Assembly: GCA_023053575.1 (NCBI GenBank)
Contig: JAKZAP010000017.1
Location: 8,439,501 to 8,503,500 of the forward strand
From: Branchinecta lynchi
Taxonomy: Eukaryota; Arthropoda; Branchiopoda; Anostraca; Branchinectidae
Direction of reading: 5' to 3'
Length of the DNA: 64,000 bases
The first letter of the stretch is position 1. Every line of letters starts with the position of its first letter. Position numbers and translations under genes: made by a program. The notes beneath the pieces are model-generated. The model saw only the letters and a list, made by a program, of their open reading frames with translations. It was not told the DNA's origin and did not search any database. Shown in pieces: positions 56,377 to 64,000 of this stretch.

Positions 56377-56680
56377 ATCAGCAACCACATATCAGCTTCC
56401 TCGCCGCATGCGCAATACCGAATTAAGGAGAAGTTTTCTGTCTTGGACCCAACTATCAAAGTAGAAGAAATAAGTAAACAGCTTCTGTCATCACCCAGCC
56501 GCCTCCTGCCTATTGCCCAATGCGCCAGCTAATTCAGTAGATTTACTGTTCTTTTCGTGTTTCGTTGTGTATTTCTTGTTCTGCGTTTATTTCTCTTTTC
56601 TTGTTGTTGTACTTGTATATACTGCGCTAATGCCTAACTACTAGGCTGCCCGTAATAAATTCATTCACTCATTCGCACTT
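56377..56680 (+). repeat. LINE 3' end (probable)
   Basis: A frame ending at about 56532 (KVEEISKQLLSS to a stop) is followed by a T-rich 3' region and CTGCCCGTAATAAATTCATT with an ATTC tail, as at 12205. Confidence 0.4.
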
Positions 56681-57189
56681 GAAACATCATTAGCATTACG
56701 CAGTTTCCCAGCAGGGACAGTGTTACCTGGCACTTTAAGATCGCTAGTTCACAGTGCTGTAGGCTCAAGACAAAACCTCTCAAAGCGAAAGAGGCGAGTC
56801 CTTCCGCTTCGAAATAATTGGTTACTATACCAAATAGTTTTGGTATCGAAAATCTACCGAATAATATTCGTATTCGGTATAATTTCGTCGAAATTGGAAC
56901 CATAGCCGAAGTTCGTGGTAACTACCGAATCCTAAAAATTATACCGAATAAATTACCGAATCCCAACCATGGTACCGAATTGTCTTGGACTGACAGCCTA
57001 TTCGGTATTCTGTGTGAACACTTGACCATTTTTGTAAAAAAGAAAAAAAGAAAAAAAAAAGGACTAGCGTATCGGTTATTGCACGACTGTCAGCATGACT
57101 CAACAAATGCTTGAACAAAACTCTTTCTCCTTCATGTATACGTATAGGGGAATATGGGGGAGGGAGGAGAATTTTTAAGTGGGGTTCTG
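56681..57189. other. Stx17 intron, no gene recognised
   Basis: Short scattered repeats of TACCGAAT-like boxes at 56820-57010. No exon supported. Confidence 0.4.
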
Positions 57190-57580
57190 GCAACACAGTT
57201 GTTGATCCTTGGAACAGCCTTAACCAAAGATGCGATTAATGCTGAACCGATGATTAGCTTCAAGTGCATTATTGATGGGATTTTTAACTCTGATCTGTTT
57301 GATCGTTCGAAATAAATTAAAATTTATTAGTCATTTGGAGGCGACAGCCTTTTCTGTTGCTTTGTATTATTACTGTTATTATTATTAATACGTAGTCGGG
57401 GAACAGATAGCGTTTTGACATCAAAATCAATGCTAGGGTGGGTTCGTCTCTCTTCCGAGGTGGCCATTTTGAACCTTTTTAGGACGTAACTGTAAGGGAC
57501 CTTACCATTTTAAATTTGTATTCCATTTCTAGCTTTTAGCTATTTGTAATAAAGTTGATTGATTGATTTATTGATTACCA
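57190..57580 (+). pseudogene. LINE (CR1/L2-like) ORF2 C-terminus and 3' UTR
   Basis: VVDPWNSL, then after a frame change KDAINAEPMISFKCIIDGIF and LFDRSK with a stop at about 57315. This is the standard W-N-S-L ... F-K C-terminus of CR1/L2/Daphne-type elements. The UTR ends AATAAAGTTGATTGATTGAT. Truncated and frameshifted. Confidence 0.6.
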
Positions 57581-57739
57581 TCATCGTCAATATCATGAGG
57601 GCCTTCTTTTAATTTTCTCAGCCTATCAGATGCGAGCGCTTCTTCGGTTTACCAATTCAGCAGCTCAGTATAAAGTGCATGTAGTTTAAACAAGGTTAGT
57701 GCATTATATGAGAATATCAAAACAATCCAGAACCCTCAC

Positions 57740-57941
57740 GTTTAGCTAGACTCATGATTTCCTCCTCCAACTTCTTCTTCTTTGGTGCAATTCTGCGTGT
57801 AAATTCTTCTACATCTGCAGGGGTGGTCACTTCATTTTTCAATGCTTCCACTTCAGATATTGCCGACTTGATATTGTCTACAGATATTTTTGCCTTAGAA
57901 ACAGCATTCAAGCACCTCACTGGATCTCCTTGCCTGAATGC
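57740..57941 (-). CDS. Stx17: Syntaxin-17, N-terminal helical-domain exon
   Basis: 202 bp, acceptor GTTTTTCAG|GCATTC, donor CTAAAC|GTGAGG; phase 0 in, phase 1 out. Reads AFRQGDPVRCLNAVSKAKIS.. then IKSAISEVEALKNEV, RRIAPKKKKLEEEIMSLAKR. This lines up with the second and third helices of the human N-terminal domain (..RSNIREIEKLCLKV.., LKRMIDPVKEEASAA) by length and hydrophobic spacing, at low identity. That domain regulates SNARE assembly and binds partners. The assignment rests partly on position: same strand, upstream of two unmistakable Stx17 exons. The first exon is not seen and may lie beyond the window. A MITE begins 18 bp beyond the acceptor. Confidence 0.7.
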
Positions 57942-57961
57942 CTGAAAAACAATCAGTCTTA

Positions 57962-58245
57962 GGTTGCGTTCCGCAACTGAACGATCGTTAACAAATTTTT
58001 AACAGTTGTTAGCTTTTTGCGTTCAACATTTCTGATTTCGAAATTTAAGCTCCACCCACCTACAATTTCCGTTCTGGAGCTTAACGATTGTTAACCATTT
58101 TGCAACGATGGTCGGTGAGCACCGTTACAAAATAGTTAACAATTGTAGAACTGGGAAAAGTTAATGATCGTTAAAGCTGTAGTTAGCTCCGCCCCGAAGT
58201 AAAGTTAAGGATTGCTAACAACTGTTAAGTTTGGGGAACGCAACC
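57962..58245. mobile_element. 284-bp PIF/Harbinger-like MITE
   Basis: Inverted ends GGTTGCGTTCC and GGAACGCAACC flanked by TTA on both sides (57959-57961, 58246-58248). A three-base TTA/TWA duplication and GG start are Harbinger traits. Subterminal TTAACAGTTGTTAGC appears inverted at each end, and TTAACGATCGTTAA-like palindromes fill the middle. Confidence 0.7.
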
Positions 58246-58248
58246 TTA

Positions 58249-58795
58249 GAACAAGTTGTTAATCTAGATCAGGCTCTCAGCTGAGGACTCTGACACTCAA
58301 CAAGTAGCAGACAGCAAATGAACGAATATTCTAATGAAAAAGCCAGAGGGCCATAGCAACAAAAATTACATAAATACATTAGTGGAGTTATTAACACTAA
58401 CAATAATGCTCCAAATCTAACAATGTCGTTCTATGCTCCATCCAAGCCTAAAGTAACACTCCAAATTTTAGACCACTCTACTGTTCATACTATGGTAGGC
58501 GAAAGATAAAACCGAGGGGTTACCCACCCCCGGCACCTGCTGTACACCCTTTCGCGGCACCAACCGAATTCAGCGGTTCCGGCCACAAATTAGGAAATTC
58601 ATCTTTCAAACGCTTCTAAACGTGCTTATTTCGATGTTGTAAAATGTGGCAACCGGTGGCCCGGCACGGCTGCACAGTGTAATTGCTGTAGCCTACTTTA
58701 AAATCCAGAGTGGGCAACTCCTCAGATAAAACCTCTCCTTCGTAGAAAATCTGAAGAAATATATAAATGACGCAGAAATTCTACAACAAATTAAA
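58249..58795. other. no gene recognised
   Basis: Upstream intron or flank of Stx17. CCCCCGGCACC and similar at 58525-58670 resemble the G-rich cluster at 13010-13080 in reverse. Confidence 0.35.
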
Positions 58796-59110
58796 CAAGA
58801 GCTGGAAACTCATATGGCACTTGCAAGGCTGGGTGAGAGGATGAAACTAGGAAATTCGTGGGTTTGTTGCACTTTAAGGGCATCTGTAATGAGCACTCTT
58901 GAAGCAGAAATGATGATGAGCTCAATGGAATCATGAAAATGTATACTTTGCTCAAAATTATTGTTTGTACTTTAAGGAATTCACTTGTAAGCAAACCCAA
59001 ACCCTATACTTTGCTCAAAATTATTGTTTGTACTTTAAGGAATTCACTTGTAAGCAAACCCTCGAGGCAAAAATGATCATAAGCCCTTAGGGATCATGAA
59101 TATATATCGT
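58796..59110 (+). repeat. H1 5' end with internal duplication
   Basis: ACAAGAGCTGGAAACTCATA then TGGCACTTGCAAGGCTGGGT as at 35501. A 53-bp segment (CTTTGCTCAAAATTATTGTT..) is duplicated at about 58949 and 59008. Confidence 0.55.
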
Positions 59111-59327
59111 CTGCTTAAAGTATTTTTTTTTTTACTTTTTGGTTGAGAAACTCCTAAAAAATAATTTTTGAGTTGACTCCGCAAATCCACTCCGGAAAAA
59201 GACGAAATACGGAAATAAACAAAATCAAATAATTTGTTTTTATCCGATCGGATCGGCTAGTGGGTACAGCCCCCACATTAAAATAAGTGCTGATTATTAA
59301 TGCTGACGACCCCTGCTTGCCCCTGGA

Positions 59328-61100
59328 ATGTCCAAGACTAACTATCCACCAATACAAAACATGTACAAGACAACTGTCGATGTACAACTTGACTCCTCGG
59401 AAGATGGAGAAGAGGATACATTCAACACAGTCCGTTCTGGAGTCGTCTCCCCGGCAGAAGAAGTTCTACCCCCACCAAGTGGGAAAAATGCAGAAGGAAG
59501 CGGCCAGAAACCTAGCAAAAGAGGGCGACATTCAGCATCCCCATTACTTGTATCACAACCACAACAGGGTAACAAAGACGGCCTTCCCCTACCAGCTGAG
59601 CAAGAGACGGCAAAAACCCAACTAGTTGCAGTGCGCTTCTCTCCCTCAGTAATTAGCCAAAAATTCGACATCAAGAACATAGAAGACATCAGGTCAGATA
59701 TTTTCCGAAAATTGAGGGTTAACTTCAGCCTAAACATTTTGAGGTCAGGAAACCTTGATATTTATCTACAGGACGGACCAGCAGTTGAACATGCCCTCCT
59801 CTTAAATATCATCAGTGGACTTAAAGTTGCAGCAGCAAAGCTAACCCCTCGAGAACAGATGACCTGCAAGATTGTAGTATACAATATCCCAGCAGGGTAC
59901 TCGGATGAAGACATCAGTAGCAGTTGCTTGGACGAAAGGAACCGTTTGTTGGATGTTCGTGAGGTAACACGACTCAGCGTCAGACAAGGAACAACACTGA
60001 CCCCAAGCAAGTCAGTCGCGATGGTGATTGGACAAAAGGCACTGCCAGAAAAAATATATGTCATGGGAGATGCCAAACCCTTCAAGATCTACAAAGACAA
60101 ACCTATGCAGTGCAAGAAATGTTTCCTGTTTGGCCATACTTCAAACAATTGTACATCATCAGAACAGACCTGTGCGAGATGCTCCGAGAAAGGCCATGAC
60201 GAACCGGACTGCATAAAAGAAATGTTCTGCAAGAACTGCAAAGGACAACACAAACCAACGGACTCCAATATCTGTGCAGCTTATGCGAACAGGTGTAAAG
60301 TTCTGAGAATAGCAGAAACAAAGCAGATCCCAATAGGCTTAGCAGCGGCTATTGTGAAAGAGTCAGAGAGCAGGACTACTTTAGCCAAAGAGGGGAAGAA
60401 AGAGGAACCGAAGAAAACAACAACAACAAACTGTCCAAAAGAAGAGAGGAAGGCTTGGCCCGAACTACCAAGACCATCTAGAGGGTGGCAAACTACCCAT
60501 CAGAGAACAGAAGAACCAGCACAACACACAGTTGAAACACCCAGACGTTTTGTCAGGAGACCTGGAACCGCTCCCAGGACAAGAGCAAGCACTCAGAGCT
60601 CCCGTGCATCAACTCCAGTAACACTCCTCCCAGGACCATCCCGACCAACTTCGCTCCAAGGAATCTCACCACTTCCTCACTCACATCAACCAACTCCTAC
60701 CTTTTATGCCGCATCGAATGAAAACACAATTAAGCCCCAAGTTTCGCACGAAATCAGAGAAGCTCTCCGACCCATCATGTTGTTACTAGCACTCACCGAG
60801 CTTATTAACAGCAGTAACGATCCTGAATCAATCAAGGGACTGATGAAGATAGAAGCCGTCTCCATGTTCCTGGGACAAGAGATACTGGCAGGAGCCCAGC
60901 AGATATTTCAAGAGATGAAAACCAGGGCAACCAACCTAGAAGTCATCCCTCAGAAAGGAAGCTCGAACACCTCTACAGAAAACGCAGGTCAGAAACAAGG
61001 GAAAAACTCATCCACAGTCTCCCAACACTCAAGAAATTCTGAGAATACCAACATAGAAAATCAACCAGGAATGGACACTTCTGACCCAACTGATGGATAA
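59328..61100 (+). CDS. non-LTR retrotransposon ORF1 (gag-like RNA-binding protein)
   Basis: 590 codons, uninterrupted. It coats element RNA in the ribonucleoprotein particle. Visible parts: acidic, disordered N-terminus; a middle domain around 110-250; then three zinc knuckles: C262-x2-C265-x4-H270-x4-C275, C282-x2-C285-x4-H290-x4-C295, and C301-x2-C304-x3-H308-x7-C316 with altered spacing. A Thr/Pro/Ser-rich stretch (about 350-460) and a helical C-terminal segment follow. Three knuckles in ORF1 are usual for I and Jockey clade elements of arthropods and other invertebrates. The stop overlaps the ORF2 start by 8 bases (ATGGATAA, 61093-61100), so ORF2 is probably reached by reinitiation or frameshift. 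Confidence 0.9.
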   Translation: MSKTNYPPIQNMYKTTVDVQLDSSEDGEEDTFNTVRSGVVSPAEEVLPPPSGKNAEGSGQKPSKRGRHSASPLLVSQPQQGNKDGLPLPAEQETAKTQLVAVRFSPSVISQKFDIKNIEDIRSDIFRKLRVNFSLNILRSGNLDIYLQDGPAVEHALLLNIISGLKVAAAKLTPREQMTCKIVVYNIPAGYSDEDISSSCLDERNRLLDVREVTRLSVRQGTTLTPSKSVAMVIGQKALPEKIYVMGDAKPFKIYKDKPMQCKKCFLFGHTSNNCTSSEQTCARCSEKGHDEPDCIKEMFCKNCKGQHKPTDSNICAAYANRCKVLRIAETKQIPIGLAAAIVKESESRTTLAKEGKKEEPKKTTTTNCPKEERKAWPELPRPSRGWQTTHQRTEEPAQHTVETPRRFVRRPGTAPRTRASTQSSRASTPVTLLPGPSRPTSLQGISPLPHSHQPTPTFYAASNENTIKPQVSHEIREALRPIMLLLALTELINSSNDPESIKGLMKIEAVSMFLGQEILAGAQQIFQEMKTRATNLEVIPQKGSSNTSTENAGQKQGKNSSTVSQHSRNSENTNIENQPGMDTSDPTDG

Positions 61101-61783
61101 AACCAACCCCAAATCAACAAACCAGAGGAACCATGAACAGATAAGTATCCTACAGTGGAACATAGTTTCAGCGAATAACATTAAAATAAAAAAGTTAAGT
61201 GAATTCCTGAGTAAGAAAACTGTTGATATAATTTGTCTGCAAGAGACAAACCTCAACGAGTTCCGTACATTAGAAATTGAAGGATACGTAACATACCGAA
61301 AAGACCGAGGCTCGGACAGACGAGGAGGTGGAGCTGCTATACTAGTAAATAGAAACCTGAAACACTCTCCTATTAGTGTCAAAGAGTGGAATAATGACAA
61401 TGACGTGGTTGGGGTAACCATAGAGAGGAATAATAAAAACCCCTTAGCAGTGTATTCATATTATAACCCTAATGGGAATAATGACATTGAAGGTACATTG
61501 AAAGAAGTTATGAAGTCCTACAAAGAAATTTTCATAGTAGGAGATTTTAACTCTCACAACCCTATGTGGGGTAGCAGGAAGACGAATAAGTCAGGGAAAA
61601 GTGTGGAAAGAATCCTCGCAGAACTACAAGACGTCGTTGTGTTTACCCCCAAAAACCTCAATACATATTTATGCCCAAGGAATAACGTCCCATCGACAAT
61701 CGACCTACAGTTGGGAAGCACCAAGTTAGCCGACAACATAGTTATTGAAAGAATAAACGAACACAGACCATTATGCAATACTT
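61093..61783 (+). pseudogene. ORF2 N-terminal part: AP-like endonuclease
   Basis: Exonuclease/endonuclease/phosphatase fold that nicks the target DNA. SILQWNIVSAN near the start, Glu51 in CLQETN, Asp151 and Asn153 in VGDFNSHNPMWG, and STIDLQL around 200 are all present. The final catalytic His (DHYAIL) is only found in another frame: the frame is lost around a 22-bp direct duplication at 61762-61783/61784-61805. The remaining frame continues with junk to 61860. Confidence 0.85.
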
Positions 61784-63809
61784 CACAGACCATTATGCAA
61801 TACTTACGACACTCTGTGCAGTTCACGCAACACCAAAGGAACAATATCCACATTTCATAACAAAGAAAGCAAATTGGAATCTTTTTGAAAATATTCTCCA
61901 AGAATATGATTACGAAGAGATAGACTCATGCTTTGACGTCGAAGAAGCTGCTTTTCTTCTCAATAAAATCATTCTCGAAGCGGCAAAATCAGCCATTCCA
62001 GTTTCAGCCAAATCGAGACCCCCACGAACATCTCAAGAAACGACCCCAAGACCATGGTGGAATCAAAGGTGCAGAGAGGCAATAGAAAATAAGAAAAGGG
62101 CGCAGAGAAGGCACCAGAGAAACCCGTCAGTTGAAAGCCTAATCGAAATGAGAAGGATGGAAGCAATCTCCAAGAGGACAGTGTCGGAAGCCAAGAAACA
62201 AGCTTGGCAAGGCTTCAACAGTTCCCTGGACCCTAATCACCCTTCAGGAAAAGTCCATAATTTTGTCTGTAGGATGAATGGCAAACCTGCAAACAAACAG
62301 AAGCAAACCTACGACATCGAGGAAGATGGAAAACCAATTACAGAGGACAAAGCAAAAGCTGAAGTTTTTGCCGACCTATTCCAGAGCAAACGCTCCAGCT
62401 CCCCCACCAGCCAAAACCAGCCTAAAGATAGTAGCAGATCAAAGATATCATTTCAACATTCACTGGAATTTGAAGCCCCGTTTTCAGCCGATGAACTTGA
62501 CGACACCATAAATAGCCTGAACCTAAAATCAGCACCAGGAATAGATGAAATCGAGAATGCCTGGATAGCGAAAACCCCAGCCCAGTACCGTCAGCGAATG
62601 TTGAAAGTATTCAATTTAGCGTGGAAGAAGAGCTCATTCCCAAAGGTTTGGAAGACATCAACAATCAAAGCGATTCTCAAACAAGGAAAACCACCAGCAG
62701 ACCCCAAATCCTACCGGCCCATAGCTATCCTTCCATGCATTGGGAAAGCCTTTGAAAAGATGATATATCGTAGACTAGAGTGGATTATCGAAAGCAACCT
62801 CGTAGTCCAAGCGGAACAAACAGGCTTCAGAAAACGACACAGTACCATCGACAACATTATCAGACTTGAGAACTTCATCAGAACAAGCCTTGACGAAGGC
62901 GAAATAGCAATTGCAATTCTTTTCGATTTTGAAGGAGCCTACAACAACGTCGGCCATGACCTCCTTGTGGAAAAAATGAAAGAAATAGGATTCCCCAGCT
63001 TCTTTTGGAAATTCATTGAGAACTACCTAAAGCAGAGAGAACTTGTAGTAAGGATAGGAAATATACTGTCCTCAGTAAGAAAAATCGAACAAGGTCTCCC
63101 CCAAGGTGCTATATTAAGTACTCTACTATTCCTGATATTCGTATCAGACATCCAACTGAAAGATCACCAAGGACTAAAAGGGATGTTTGCAGACGACCTC
63201 GTATCTTGCCACAAAGGACGCGACTCCGCTGCAGTAACCAAACTAGCACAACAATCCTTGGACGAAATAAACGAATACTCTACCAGAGCCAGGATACCCT
63301 TATCAGCAGAAAAAACAAAACTAATACTCTTCCACCGGAAAAGAAAGATTGTCTGTCCCGAAATCAAACTGAAAGGAAGAATCCTAGACATCTCCACAAG
63401 CGGGAAAGTTCTGGGAGTGACCTTTGATCAGAAGCTAACTTGGCTACCCCAAGTCTTGGAAATTAAGACGACAGCCATGAGACGGATCAACATCATGAAG
63501 CGGATGGCAGGAACCGAGTGGGGCTCCAACCCCCATACTTTGATGGAGTTCTACAAACAGTACATCCGAGGGAAAATGGAGTACGGTATTCAAGCATTCG
63601 GCACATGTTCCATAAACCTCATCAGAATATTAGAAACAGTGCAAAACATGGCAATACATACGAGTCGCGTTCGGCCTTCACTCACATACATCTCTGAAAT
63701 CACTTGGAGAAAAATCAGGAATCCCAAAAATCGAAGAGCGACTGAAGATATTAACACTGAAATACTACTCAAAAATTCAGTGTTATGGAAGAAAACACAT
63801 AATCTATGA
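61784..63809 (+). pseudogene. ORF2 reverse transcriptase part
   Basis: Open to 63809 in the frame containing ATG 61773, which is not a true start. Begins with the endonuclease end DHYAIL, then a linker with PRPWWNQRC, and RT motifs SYRPIAILPCIGK, EQTGFRKRHST, motif A LFDFEGAYN (Asp about 385 counted from 61773), motif B QGLPQGAILSTLLF, motif C FADD at 472-475, and LGVTFDQKLTW. Residues after VQNMAI are out of frame: the expected continuation (SLGEKSGIPKIEERLKIL, LKYYSKIQ) lies in the neighbouring frame, so a second frameshift is near 63660. Confidence 0.85.
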
Positions 63810-64000
63810 GTCAGTTTTTCAACAATTAAGCAAACAGCATCACATGGCAACTAAACAAAGATCTTCATTCAACAACTTCCAACGTTTGATACCCGACTGG
63901 AGAATGGATTTGCAGAAGGATCACCCCCCTCACCCTTCTTCTGCCCATGGACCATGGACGCCATAGACGTAGAAACAGAGCTGATTCCCTCTAAGAAAGA
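63660..64000 (+). pseudogene. ORF2 continuation in shifted frame
   Basis: In the second frame: GIPKIEERLKILTLKYYSKI, IIYESVFQQLSK, FNNFQRLIPDW, to a stop after HGPWTP near 63962; a third frame carries on with MDAIDVETELIPSKK to the window end. An RNase H domain may follow outside the window, as in I-clade elements, but is not seen. Confidence 0.6.

Larger units (their letters stand above)
59328..64000 (+). mobile_element. I/Jockey-type non-LTR retrotransposon (runs off window)
   Basis: ORF1 (gag-like) intact; ORF2 with endonuclease, reverse transcriptase and start of the following region, broken by frameshifts. The 5' UTR probably begins somewhere in 59111-59327. The 3' end is outside the window. 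Orientation is opposite to Stx17. Confidence 0.9.

Noticed and set aside
57740..57941. Direct splice from exon 57740 to exon 52761.
   Set aside because: Phases do not fit (1 to 0); the forced reading meets a stop within ten codons, so a linker exon must be missing.

Overview
The window is eukaryotic and very probably from an invertebrate animal genome. It has spliced exons with GT/AG borders of two animal gene families (a tetraspanin and syntaxin-17), no operons, and roughly 60% A+T. Most of the DNA is transposon or tandem repeat. Species cannot be fixed from the sequence; Penelope-like elements, an I/Jockey-type non-LTR element and DINE-1/pearl-like repeats together fit a protostome best, which is an inference.

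Host genes: one internal tetraspanin exon on the plus strand (19167-19406), and three exons of Stx17 on the minus strand (57941-57740, 52761-52618, 48720-48466), spread over more than 9 kb with introns full of transposons. A short secreted-protein ORF at 44952-45200 is a weaker candidate.

Mobile DNA: the centre of the window (20797-31210) is one Penelope-like (PLE) insertion complex: one full copy plus a truncated copy on the minus strand, joined head to head at about 24411 to a truncated copy plus two full tandem copies on the plus strand. It is bounded by an exact 12-bp target-site duplication. Each full copy encodes a reverse transcriptase of about 860 residues with a C-terminal GIY-YIG endonuclease, and every pseudo-LTR carries an intact type I hammerhead ribozyme core. 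Further solo PLE pieces lie at 7.0-7.25 kb and 52.76-52.95 kb; the latter sits exactly on the 3' splice site of an Stx17 exon. The right end (59.3-64.0 kb) is a non-LTR retrotransposon with intact ORF1 and frameshifted ORF2.

The rest is mainly three families of composite non-autonomous repeats: H1, with conserved TATGGCACTTG ends and a 3' hairpin; H2, bounded by GGGATCCC palindromes; and C, with 29-bp palindromic inverted repeats. H1 and H2 contain diverged tandem modules next to GACC/GACG/ACGG tetranucleotide runs, like DINE-1/pearl (HINE) elements. There are also several MITEs, a tRNA-derived SINE, LINE 3' ends, and three satellite-type arrays (7.3, 17.4-18.7 and 45.9-46.5 kb). Stretches where I see nothing are stated.
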